Shown here piece by piece: positions 7,753 through 14,299 of a stretch of DNA of 20,688 bases. The stretch lies in assembly GCA_023388235.1 (NCBI GenBank), contig JAEWGQ010000275.1, forward strand, positions 1 to 20,688, written 5' to 3'. The DNA is from Actinomycetes bacterium. GTDB taxonomy: Bacteria > Actinomycetota > Actinomycetes > Actinomycetales > Cellulomonadaceae. Position 1 is the first letter of the stretch. Each line of letters starts with the position of its first letter. The notes beneath the pieces are model-generated. The model did not search any database, was not told the origin of the DNA, and saw only the letters and a list, made by a program, of their open reading frames with translations. The translations under genes and the position numbers were made by a program.

Positions 7753-9072
7753 ATGACCGCACTCGACGCCGACGGCCGGCTCGCCCTCGAGCTGGACCGC
7801 GCGCACGTCTTCCACTCCTGGTCCGCCCAGGGCGCGCTCGCGCCCCTGGTCGTCGCCGGCGCCGCCGGCTGCGAGGTGCACCTGGCCGACGGGCGCACGC
7901 TGCTGGACTTCAGCAGCCAGCTCGTCAACACCAACATCGGCCACCAGCACCCGCGGGTCACCGCGGCGATCGCCGCCCAGGCGTCCGTGCTCGCGACCGT
8001 GGCGCCCTCGCACGCCGTGCTGCCCCGCGGCCGCGCCGCCCAGGCGATCCTGCGGCACGCCCCGGACGGGTTCTCCAAGGTCTTCTTCACCAACGGCGGC
8101 GCGGACGCCAACGAGAACGCCATCCGCATGGCCCGCCTGGTCACCGGCCGGGACAAGGTCGTGTCCGCGTACCGCTCGTACCACGGGAACACCGGCGCAG
8201 CCGTCGTCGCGACCGGCGACTGGCGCCGCGTGCCGAACGAGTACGCGCGCGGCCACGTGCACGTCTTCGGGCCGTACCCGTACCGGTCCGAGTTCTGGGC
8301 CACCACCCCGGAGCAGGAGACCGAGCGGGCGCTGCACCACCTGGAGCGCGTCGTCGTCTCCGAGGGCGCGTCCTCCGTCGCCGCCATCCTGCTGGAGACC
8401 GTGCCCGGCACCGCGGGCGTGCTCGTGCCCCCGCCCGGCTACCTGGCGGGCGTGCGGGAGATCGCCGACCGGTACGGCATCCTCCTGGTGCTCGACGAGG
8501 TCATGGCCGGGTTCGGCCGCACCGGGACGTGGTTCGCGCTCGAGCAGCACGACGTGGTGCCCGACCTCGTGACGTTCGCCAAGGGGGTCAACTCCGGCTA
8601 CGTGCCCGCCGGCGGGGTCCTCGTGTCCGACCCCGTCGCGCGCGCCTTCGACGACCGGGTGTTCCCCGGCGGGCTTACCTACTCCGGGCACCCGCTCGCC
8701 ATGGCCGCGGTCGTCGCGACCATCGAGGCCATGGAGGACGAGCAGGTGGTCGAGAACGCCGCGCGCGTCGGCGCCGACGTGCTCGGCCCGGGCCTGCACG
8801 CGCTCGCGGCCGCCCACCCCTGCGTCGGCGAGGTGCGGGGGACCGGCGTGTTCTGGGCCGTCGAGCTCGTCACCGACCGCGGCACCCGCGAGCCCGTGGG
8901 CGCCGCCGCGATGGGCGCGCTCCGGTCGGGGCTGCTGGACCGCGGCCTGCTGCCGTTCGTGCAGGACAACCGCATCCACGTGGTGCCGCCGTGCACCGTG
9001 TCCGACGCGCAGGTGCGCACGGCGCTCGCGGCGTACGACGCGGTGCTCACGGAGCTCGACGCCACGCTCTGA
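7753..9072 (+). CDS. Class III PLP aminotransferase (probable beta-alanine transaminase)
   Basis: This 439-aa fold-type I aminotransferase is full length. Asp248 in LVLDEVMAGFGRTG contacts the PLP pyridine nitrogen and Lys277 in TFAKGVNSGYVPAGG forms the internal aldimine. The TNGGADANENAIRMAR segment at about 113-128 binds the cofactor phosphate. Class III omega-transaminases include beta-alanine:pyruvate and GABA transaminases. Here it follows enzymes that would release beta-alanine (or 3-aminoisobutyrate), so conversion to malonate semialdehyde is the likely job. The ATG has a GGAAGG site. It lies beyond the hairpin at 7687-7723 and may be expressed at a lower level than the binding protein. 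Confidence 0.88.
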   Translation: MTALDADGRLALELDRAHVFHSWSAQGALAPLVVAGAAGCEVHLADGRTLLDFSSQLVNTNIGHQHPRVTAAIAAQASVLATVAPSHAVLPRGRAAQAILRHAPDGFSKVFFTNGGADANENAIRMARLVTGRDKVVSAYRSYHGNTGAAVVATGDWRRVPNEYARGHVHVFGPYPYRSEFWATTPEQETERALHHLERVVVSEGASSVAAILLETVPGTAGVLVPPPGYLAGVREIADRYGILLVLDEVMAGFGRTGTWFALEQHDVVPDLVTFAKGVNSGYVPAGGVLVSDPVARAFDDRVFPGGLTYSGHPLAMAAVVATIEAMEDEQVVENAARVGADVLGPGLHALAAAHPCVGEVRGTGVFWAVELVTDRGTREPVGAAAMGALRSGLLDRGLLPFVQDNRIHVVPPCTVSDAQVRTALAAYDAVLTELDATL

Positions 9073-9162
9073 CCCGCGCGCCGGTCATGCCCCGGCCGTC
9101 CGGCTCCCGCCCGCTCCCGGCCCGATACCCTCGCCGGGAGACCGCCCCAGGAAGGACCCCGC

Positions 9163-9927
9163 ATGTCCAGCACGCCCGCCACGCCCACCCCCCGCGCCGT
9201 CGTCACCGGCGCCTCCAGCGGCATCGGCGCGGCCACCGTCCGCCGCCTGCGCGCCGAGGGCTGGGACGTCGTCGCCGTCGCCCGCCGCGCCGACCGGCTC
9301 GCCGCGCTCGCGCAGGAGACGGGCGCCGAGGCCTTCGCCGCCGACGTCACCGACGACGCCGACGTCGCGCGGCTCGCCGAGCACGTCCGGGCGACCGGCG
9401 GGCTCACCTCGCTCGTCAACAACGCCGGCGGCGCCCTCGGCCTGGACCCGGTGGCGGACGCCGACGTCGACGGGTGGCGGCGGATGTACGAGCTGAACGT
9501 GCTCGGCACGCTGCGGGTGACGAAGGCCCTGCTGCCGCTGCTCACCGCGAGCGGCCGCGGCGACGTCCTGGTGGTCACCTCCACCGCCGCGATCGGCCCC
9601 TACGAGGGCGGCGCGGGCTACACCGGCGTCAAGCACGCCGAGCGCATGCTCGCCACCACGCTGCGGCTCGAGCTCATCGGGCAGCCGGTGCGCGTGATCG
9701 ACGTCGCCCCGGGCGCCGTCGCCACCGAGGAGTTCTCCCTCGTGCGGTTCGGCGGGGACGCCGAGCGGGCGGCCAAGGTCTACGAGGGCTACCAGCCGCT
9801 CGTCGCGGAGGACGTCGCCGACGTCATCGCGTTCGCGCTCACGCGCCCGCACCACGTCAACATCGACACCCTCGTGGTCCGGCCGCGGGCGCAGGTCTCG
9901 AACACGCAGACCGCGCGGGACGCCTGA
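9163..9927 (+). CDS. Short-chain dehydrogenase/reductase
   Basis: This 254-aa classical SDR has the cofactor motif TGASSGIG (15-22), NNAG (86-89), catalytic Ser140 in VVTSTAAIG, and Tyr153 and Lys157 in YTGVK. The Arg pair after beta-2 (VARRADRL) points to NADP(H). YdfG/RutE-type SDRs reduce malonate semialdehyde to 3-hydroxypropionate. This gene follows the putative beta-alanine transaminase, so the same reaction is a reasonable guess. The 90-nt gap and its own strong AGGAAGG site mean it may also be independently transcribed. The substrate is otherwise unknown. The gene ends just before a bidirectional terminator. Confidence 0.88.
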   Translation: MSSTPATPTPRAVVTGASSGIGAATVRRLRAEGWDVVAVARRADRLAALAQETGAEAFAADVTDDADVARLAEHVRATGGLTSLVNNAGGALGLDPVADADVDGWRRMYELNVLGTLRVTKALLPLLTASGRGDVLVVTSTAAIGPYEGGAGYTGVKHAERMLATTLRLELIGQPVRVIDVAPGAVATEEFSLVRFGGDAERAAKVYEGYQPLVAEDVADVIAFALTRPHHVNIDTLVVRPRAQVSNTQTARDA

Positions 9928-9930
9928 CGC

Positions 9931-9971
9931 CACGACGCCGGTGCCCGGAGGTCCCGGGCATCGGCGTCGTG
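9931..9971. terminator. Bidirectional terminator between convergent genes
   Basis: The left arm CACGACGCCGGTGCCCGG (9931-9948) pairs with 9954-9971 over 18 positions with a single G-U wobble, around a 5-nt loop. It lies 3 nt after the SDR stop and about 40 nt from the end of the convergent peptide transporter, so it should stop transcription from both sides. Confidence 0.85.
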
Positions 9972-10014
9972 ACGGTGCGGTGCGGTGCGCCGCGGGGTGC
10001 GGTGCGCCGCGGCG

Positions 10015-11547
10015 TCAGGCTCCCGCGCTGACCGCGCCCTCGAGCTGGTCGGCCTTGCGGATGTGCCGGGTGACCCACGGGGACAGCGCCAGCAGGCCGG
10101 CCGCGAACAGCAGCGCCACCGCGCCGATGCCGCCGAAGTACGCCGTGTCCGAGGTGCCCTCGGTGGCCTTGATGAGCTGCGCCGTGATGGCCTGGCCCGC
10201 CGCGGGGGCGAGGAACCAGACCGCCATCGCCTGGTTCCGGAACGCCCGCGGCGCGAGCAGGGTCGTCGCCGCCAGCCCCACGGGGGACAGGCACAGCTCG
10301 CCGAGCGTCTGCACCACGTAGACCACGACCAGCACCCACGCCGGGGCCTTGCCGTCGCCCGTCATCGCCGACGCCGCGGACATGCCGAGGAACGACAGCG
10401 CCGCCAGGCCCAGGCCCATCGCGAACTTCGTCGCGGTCGGCGGGCGGTCGTGCGTCTTCGACCAGATCCACGCGAACACCGGCGCGAGCAGGATGATCGA
10501 CAGCGGGTTCACCGACTGGAAGAACTCCGGGCTGATCGTCACGCCGAAGAACGACAGCTCGGTGCGGTTCTGCGCGAACGCGGCCAGCGTGGTCGCCGCC
10601 TGCTCGAAGATCATCCAGAACAGCATCGCCGCGACGAACAGCGGGATGTACGCGATCACCCGGGGGCGCTCGGCGTCGGTGACCTTGGGGGAGCGGTACA
10701 TCGCCACGAACATCGCGATCGGCGCCAGGAACGCCAGGTACGACATCGTGTCGATGAACGTGTCGAGGTTGAACCCGCCGGACACCAGCGACGCGACCGC
10801 CGCGACGACGACGACGCCCAGCAGCAGCACCAGGAACCCGCGCACCAGGCCGGCGCGCTCCGCGGCGCGGACCGGGTTCGGCGCGGCACCACCGGCGCGG
10901 CCCAGGAACCGGCCGCCCGCGACGAAGAACACCAGCGCGAACGCCATGCCGACCGCGGCGACCAGGAACCCGGCGTGGTAGCCGCCCCAGGCGCGCGCCG
11001 CCCCGACGAGGAACGGGGCGACGAACGAGCCCGTGTTGATCCCCATGTAGAAGATCGAGAAGCCGGAGTCGCGCCGCGAGTCGTCGCGGGCGTACAGGTC
11101 GCCGACCATGCTCGACACGTTCGGCTTCAGCAGGCCGGTGCCCAGCGCCACCAGCGCGATGCCGATGTACGACGTCGTCGGCGACGGCACCGCGAGCAGC
11201 ACGTGCCCGGAGGCGATGACCACGCCGCCGATGAGGGTCGCGCGGCGGGCGCCGACCAGCCGGTCCGCGACCCAGCCGCCGACCACCGACAGCAGGTACA
11301 CGCTCGTGCCGTAGATCGACACCAGCGCCAGGCCGGTGCGCTCGGCGATGCCGAGACCGCCGTTCGCGACCGTGTCCGTCAGGTAGTACAGCAGGATGGC
11401 GCGCATCCCGTAGTAGCTGAACCGCTCCCACAGCTCCGTGGTGAACAGCGTCATGAGGCCGCGCGGGTGCCCGAAGAAGGCACGGTCGCCGGCGATGGCC
11501 CCTGCCGGCGGCAGGCCGGGCTCGGCGGCGCGCTCCGGGGCGCTCAT
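10015..11547 (-). CDS. POT/PTR-family proton-coupled oligopeptide transporter
   Basis: This 510-aa MFS membrane protein has the POT signature near its N-terminus: Glu38, Glu41 and Arg42 in ELWERFSYYGM, the ExxER proton-coupling motif. Later conserved pieces include FSIFYMGINTG and the FFQSVNPLSIILLAP segment. About 14 hydrophobic helices can be traced. It imports di- and tripeptides with protons. I chose the ATG whose complement is 11545-11547 (protein MSAPERAAEPG) because the frame upstream lacks membrane or family sequence and because this ATG overlaps the stop of the small upstream ORF. The gene converges on the catabolic cluster and is probably unrelated to it. Confidence 0.92.
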   Translation of the reverse strand: MSAPERAAEPGLPPAGAIAGDRAFFGHPRGLMTLFTTELWERFSYYGMRAILLYYLTDTVANGGLGIAERTGLALVSIYGTSVYLLSVVGGWVADRLVGARRATLIGGVVIASGHVLLAVPSPTTSYIGIALVALGTGLLKPNVSSMVGDLYARDDSRRDSGFSIFYMGINTGSFVAPFLVGAARAWGGYHAGFLVAAVGMAFALVFFVAGGRFLGRAGGAAPNPVRAAERAGLVRGFLVLLLGVVVVAAVASLVSGGFNLDTFIDTMSYLAFLAPIAMFVAMYRSPKVTDAERPRVIAYIPLFVAAMLFWMIFEQAATTLAAFAQNRTELSFFGVTISPEFFQSVNPLSIILLAPVFAWIWSKTHDRPPTATKFAMGLGLAALSFLGMSAASAMTGDGKAPAWVLVVVYVVQTLGELCLSPVGLAATTLLAPRAFRNQAMAVWFLAPAAGQAITAQLIKATEGTSDTAYFGGIGAVALLFAAGLLALSPWVTRHIRKADQLEGAVSAGA

Positions 11548-11618
11548 CGCGCGGTCCCCGGCGGGCACGGGCGGCACGCGCGCTCCGGGCGCCGTGCGGG
11601 GGTTCGGGGGGTTGTCAT
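11544..11618 (-). CDS. 24-aa upstream ORF (leader peptide) coupled to the POT gene
   Basis: An ATG at complement 11616-11618 sits 5 nt behind a consensus AGGAG site, the best Shine-Dalgarno in the area. It encodes 24 residues rich in Pro and Arg with two Cys (ACRPC). The TGA overlaps the transporter ATG as ATGA. The transporter ATG has only a weak GGGGA about 9 nt upstream, so its translation probably depends on termination of this ORF. The peptide has no recognisable domain. A regulatory uORF (for example a Cys- or Pro-responsive attenuator) is an inference; a simple coupling ORF is the alternative. Confidence 0.5.
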   Translation of the reverse strand: MTTPRTPARRPERACRPCPPGTAR

Positions 11619-11890
11619 GAGGTTCTCCTGCACTCGTCTGGCCGAGCGCACGCCCGTGACCCGGAGGGGTCCCAGGGCTCGCGCGTGCGGCGGGACCCGC
11701 CCCCCAGGATGTGACCCGCGACCGCGGGGGTGCAAGACGAAGGTCCCACGGCCGGGGCCCTGGGCGCACCCGGGGTGCGGGCTGAGTGGCGCGCACGACA
11801 CCGCTGAGCAGGGACTGCGTGCGCGGGGCCGCGCGTACGCCGGGGTCGCGCGGGGCGCCGGAGCCGCCCCCACGGCCCGGGGATGCAGAA
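11619..11890. other. Intergenic stretch, no gene seen
   Basis: These 272 bases lie between the POT upstream ORF and the tRNA terminator. They must contain the POT promoter on the minus strand. A TTGCAC (complement of 11730-11735) is a possible -35, but no good -10 follows. Open frames here lack family similarity and ribosome-binding sites, and I see no RNA gene. Confidence 0.4.
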
Positions 11891-11919
11891 GACCCCCGCC
11901 AGCGGTGCTGACGGGGGTC
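11891..11919 (-). terminator. tRNA-Asn transcription terminator
   Basis: The minus strand reads GACCCCCGTCAG, loop CACCG, CTGGCGGGGGTC, a 12-bp stem with one G-U pair, followed by TTCT. It lies 5 nt beyond the tRNA-Asn 3' fragment. It is the host terminator of the original tRNA gene, left next to the displaced 3' end after integration. Confidence 0.85.
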
Positions 11920-11924
11920 GGGTG

Positions 11925-11962
11925 CTCCCTCGACTGGACTCGAACCAGTAACCGTCCGGTTA
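11925..11962 (-). tRNA. 3' fragment of tRNA-Asn: attachment site of the element
   Basis: The minus strand reads, from about anticodon position 36, TAA, the 3' anticodon stem CCGGA, a short variable loop, a perfect T-arm ACTGG-TTCGAGT-CCAGT, acceptor strand CGAGGGA and discriminator G. This matches the 3' half of an actinobacterial tRNA-Asn. CCA is not encoded. No TCCCTCG acceptor strand or D-arm exists within the next 80 nt, so the gene is cut in the anticodon loop. This is where tyrosine-recombinase elements often cross over. The intact tRNA-Asn should be at the far end of the element, outside the window. The tRNA identity is from memory of the family, not from a search. Confidence 0.8.
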
Positions 11963-11970
11963 CACCCCTT

Positions 11971-11990
11971 CGCCGGTCACGAGACTGGCG
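11971..11990. repeat. Inverted repeat next to the att core
   Basis: CGCCGGTC and GACTGGCG are 8-nt arms (one mismatch) around ACGA, beginning 9 bp inside the element from the tRNA fragment. Position suggests an integrase or excisionase binding site; no function is shown. Confidence 0.4.
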
Positions 11991-12040
11991 GACCGCCGCG
12001 TGCGCCGCTCTGCCGCACCGCTCGCTGGGGAGCGTGCAGC

Positions 12041-12355
12041 ATGAGCCGACTCAACGTCGAGGCGACGTTCTGCGACTTCTGCGGCTACGGCGGCCTCTGG
12101 GCGCGACCGGAGGACTTCCACTCCGTCGCCCTCGGTGACGCCCACCTCTGCCGGTGGTGCTGCACGCCGGCACACGGTCCGGGCGCGCAGATCGAGTCGG
12201 GAGCACACCTGGTGACCTTCGGGGACGACACCTGGTCGTGCTCCTGCGGCGAGGAGTACCGCTGGCCGTGGCTCACCCCCGGTCGCGTGCTCAACGCCCT
12301 GCCGAGCGTCGTCACGGCGACGGCGACGCGTCACGTCCAGCGGAGCGGACTGTGA
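12041..12355 (+). CDS. Small zinc-finger-like protein of the element
   Basis: This 104-aa protein has paired cysteines: C11-x2-C14, C37-x2-C40 (plus C41), and a third pair in WSCSCGEE near residue 70. This is the pattern of a treble-clef or zinc-ribbon protein. There is no similarity I can name. The ATG follows GGGGAG at 9 nt. It is the first gene inside the att site and its stop overlaps the next gene's GTG (GTGA), so the two are coupled. A DNA-binding or regulatory role is possible. Confidence 0.7.
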   Translation: MSRLNVEATFCDFCGYGGLWARPEDFHSVALGDAHLCRWCCTPAHGPGAQIESGAHLVTFGDDTWSCSCGEEYRWPWLTPGRVLNALPSVVTATATRHVQRSGL

Positions 12356-12663
12356 GCGCGGCCTTGATGCTCGCCTTGGCGCTGTTCGTGCCGGGGCCGA
12401 ACGACCCGGTGTGCGAGTCGTGGCAGACCGTCGAGGTCGATCACTGCGTGCAGGGGCAGCTTCCCGAAGAGACGATCGGCCGGCAGATGGATGAGCCGGC
12501 GCCCGCCCCGACCGAGCCCCCGGATCCCGGATTCCGGAATCCGGGTTCGCCGCGGCTCGCGCACACGGGCGTGGTGGAGCAGCGCTACATCCAGGGCGCA
12601 GGCGTGCTGATCGTGTCGGGCGCGATCTTGCGGCTCACCGCGAGCCGTCGCGCGCGTCGCTAG
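12352..12663 (+). CDS. Small LAxTG (sortase E-type) surface protein
   Basis: This 103-aa protein begins at a GTG overlapping the previous stop. It starts with a hydrophobic stretch (residues 3-13) ending VPGPND, a short signal-like sequence lacking an obvious basic n-region. Then come two Cys (21, 32), an acidic and Pro-rich stalk (about 47-68), the motif LAHTG (69-73), a hydrophobic segment (82-97) and the basic tail SRRARR. That C-terminal layout is a cell-wall sorting signal, and LAxTG is the form used by class E sortases of high-GC Gram-positives. It should be exported and linked to the cell wall of the lysogen. Host-surface modification or superinfection exclusion is speculative. Confidence 0.6.
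   Translation: MSAALMLALALFVPGPNDPVCESWQTVEVDHCVQGQLPEETIGRQMDEPAPAPTEPPDPGFRNPGSPRLAHTGVVEQRYIQGAGVLIVSGAILRLTASRRARR
12526..12545. repeat. Perfect 20-bp palindrome
   Basis: CCCGGATTCCGGAATCCGGG is fully self-complementary. It lies inside the stalk-coding part of the LAxTG protein gene, about 130 bp before the integrase start. It could be a binding site for a dimeric regulator or simply a coding coincidence in PGFRNPG. Confidence 0.6.
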
Positions 12664-12677
12664 AGGCCAACGTCCCC

Positions 12678-13526
12678 GTGACCAGCGCACATGCGGTCGA
12701 TCTGTCCCTCGTCCCCACCACTGACGAGAAGGGCACCCGCGTGTCTTGGTCCGACGCCGTAGCCGCGTACACCACTGCGCTCCGGCAGGCCGGCCGTTCC
12801 CCGGGCACCGTCCGGCTGCATCGGCACTACCTGCACCACACGGCCGCACGGGTGCGTCGCCCGTGGTCGGCGACCACGCAGCAGCTCGCCGCGGCGCTCG
12901 ACGTCCCGCACTGGTCTCCGGAGACGCGCAAGAGTGCGCGAGGGGTGCTGGTCGGCTTCTACCGCTGGGCGGTGCTCGTGGGCTACGTCGACCACAACCC
13001 GGCGGATCGACTGCTGACCGTCACAGTGCCCGCGGGCCGACCGCGCCCGACCCCGGAGTCGGTCCTCGTGCGAGCCCTGGCACTCAGTGACGACCGGACC
13101 CGGCTCATGCTGCAGCTCGCCGCGTACGAGGGCCTGCGCTGCGCCGAGATCGCGTGCGTGCACACGCGCAACCTGGTGGGCTCGACGCTCTACGTGACCG
13201 GCAAGGGCGGCAAGACGCGCACCGTGCCGGTACTGCGAGACGACCTGGGCTACGCGATCCGGCGCGCCGACGGCTGGCTGTTCCCGGGGCGCACCAGCGG
13301 CCACCTGGCTCCCGGCACGGTGACGCGACTGCTGTCGGAGACGCTGCCGGATGGCTGGACCGGCCACACGCTGCGCCACCGGTTCGCGACCCGCGCCTAC
13401 GCCGGCACCAGGGACCTGCGGGCGGTCGGCGAACTGCTCGGCCACTCGAAGATGGACACGACCGTGCGGTACGTGCAGCTCCCCGACGATGCGCTGCGGG
13501 CCGCGGTGGCCGCGGCCGCGGCCTGA
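12678..13526 (+). CDS. int: Tyrosine-type site-specific integrase
   Basis: This 282-aa recombinase has an N-terminal core-binding (SAM-like) domain at about 24-112 and a catalytic domain with Arg154 (YEGLRCAEI), Lys176 or Lys179 (TGKGGKTR), His230-x2-Arg233 (HTLRHRF), His256 (LLGHSKM) and the nucleophile Tyr265 (TVRYVQ). It is compact, XerC/D-sized, and lacks an arm-binding domain. It is encoded 0.7 kb from the tRNA-Asn fragment and would catalyse integration there. The GTG at 12678 starts the open frame. The GTG at 12741, behind GAGAAGGG, is a good alternative that removes 21 residues with no domain content. Confidence 0.93.
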   Translation: MTSAHAVDLSLVPTTDEKGTRVSWSDAVAAYTTALRQAGRSPGTVRLHRHYLHHTAARVRRPWSATTQQLAAALDVPHWSPETRKSARGVLVGFYRWAVLVGYVDHNPADRLLTVTVPAGRPRPTPESVLVRALALSDDRTRLMLQLAAYEGLRCAEIACVHTRNLVGSTLYVTGKGGKTRTVPVLRDDLGYAIRRADGWLFPGRTSGHLAPGTVTRLLSETLPDGWTGHTLRHRFATRAYAGTRDLRAVGELLGHSKMDTTVRYVQLPDDALRAAVAAAAA

Positions 13527-13530
13527 CGTC

Positions 13531-13749
13531 TTAGTCCGGGTCCGAGCCGAGCAGGATCGCCGAGACGCGGGCGATCGAGACCCCGGCGGCGCGGGCGACC
13601 TGCCGCTGGCTCATGCCCTGGTCGACGGCGGCGACCACGAGCTGGTTGCGCACTTCGAGCTCGGCGAGGTGCTTGTCCCGGGCGGAGGCGACAGCGACGG
13701 CCGCGGCTTCCAGGCGGGGTTTCATGTCGGTGAGCACGGTCGTAGCCAA
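13531..13749 (-). CDS. Small HTH DNA-binding protein
   Basis: This protein has 72 aa from TTG (complement 13747-13749, AGG 6 nt upstream), or 64 aa from the ATG at 13725. The C-terminal helix-turn-helix reads GMSQRQVARAAGVSIARVSAILLG, like Xre or resolvase-type HTHs. The preceding part is a single amphipathic, charged helix that could dimerise. It is divergent from the zinc-ribbon gene, across 82 nt containing two palindromes, and its stop is 4 nt from the integrase stop. Probably a repressor or excision-control protein of the element. Confidence 0.75.
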   Translation of the reverse strand: MATTVLTDMKPRLEAAAVAVASARDKHLAELEVRNQLVVAAVDQGMSQRQVARAAGVSIARVSAILLGSDPD

Positions 13750-13774
13750 GGCTGACCTGTTCCTTCGTGGTGAA

Positions 13775-13802
13775 CACGCGTGCGCCGTCCACTTCCGTGG
13801 AC
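13775..13802. promoter_or_regulatory. Palindromes in the divergent promoter region
   Basis: CACGCGTG (13775-13782) is an 8-bp palindrome, and GTCCAC-TTCC-GTGGAC (13787-13802) has perfect 6-bp arms. Both lie in the short gap between the minus-strand HTH gene and the plus-strand gene at 13832, so they are candidate operators for that HTH protein. Confidence 0.5.
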
Positions 13803-13831
13803 ACCCGACCCCGGACGAAGAATCTACCGCT

Positions 13832-14299
13832 GTGAGCACCCCCAAGAAGTCGGTGCGCGTGCGGGGCACGTGCGCGGCCGGCCACACCACCGAAGCACGA
13901 TCGGCGCCGGGCCGGCTGACGTGGGAGGGCACCTGCACGACCGACGGGTGCGAGTTGCCGGTCAAGGGTCGGCGCATCCCGGCCGATGTTCCGCCCGCGC
14001 CCACCACGCCGCCGGCACCCGCCGACGACGCCGATGACCCGTACCGCGTCCGAGAGGTCAAGTCCTATGGCACCCCGAAGCAGCGTCCCGCCCGTCGACA
14101 GCCTGAACAGCTCGCGCCCGAGCGGGGGCCTGCTGTTCCAGCAGCCGGAGCCAGTGACGAGCGACCTGCCGAGCCCGAGCGACCCGCCGAGCCCGAGCGA
14201 CCTGCCGGACGCCTCACCTTCCGGCAGCGAGCCGCTGCACGACGAGCTGGACGACCCGAGCGGGGACGACCGGACTTCCTCGCGGGGATCCTCGACTAG
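13832..14299 (+). CDS. Zinc-ribbon, Pro/Arg-rich protein of unknown function
   Basis: From the GTG at 13832 the frame encodes 155 aa. The N-terminus has GTCAAGH and GTCTTDGC (Cys14, His18, Cys35, Cys40), a possible zinc ribbon. A Pro/Ala linker follows, then a basic region, imperfect ERPAEP repeats (from the 18-bp DNA repeat at 14159-14208) and a short C-terminal segment, RPDFLAGILD. The last 233 nt overlap the ATG at 14067 in another frame. In the overlap this frame uses more A/T-ending codons than the other, so either its 3' part tolerates the overlap or the true arrangement differs. No family is recognised. Confidence 0.6.
   Translation: MSTPKKSVRVRGTCAAGHTTEARSAPGRLTWEGTCTTDGCELPVKGRRIPADVPPAPTTPPAPADDADDPYRVREVKSYGTPKQRPARRQPEQLAPERGPAVPAAGASDERPAEPERPAEPERPAGRLTFRQRAAARRAGRPERGRPDFLAGILD

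Noticed and set aside
6492..8411. Minus-strand 639-codon open frame opposite the binding protein and aminotransferase
   Set aside because: No recognisable domain and no ribosome-binding site; both plus-strand genes have full family motifs.
9972..10018. TGCGGTGCG-rich tract after the bidirectional terminator
   Set aside because: A short GC-rich slippage-type tract between convergent genes; no periodic structure or function could be supported.
11925..12018. A complete class II tRNA (Ser/Leu type), using AACC-GGAC-GGTT as a long variable arm
   Set aside because: No acceptor partner TCCCTCG, D-arm or well-paired anticodon arm exists upstream on the minus strand. The same bases fit the 3' anticodon stem and variable loop of tRNA-Asn.
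9985..12138. Plus-strand 700-codon open frame across the POT transporter and the att region
   Set aside because: Very Arg-rich, low-complexity antisense of the transporter, and it runs through the tRNA fragment. The minus strand encodes a clear POT protein.
14159..14208. CRISPR-like repeat
   Set aside because: The 18-bp units are contiguous without spacers and lie inside coding sequence. No CRISPR array or cas gene is present in the window.
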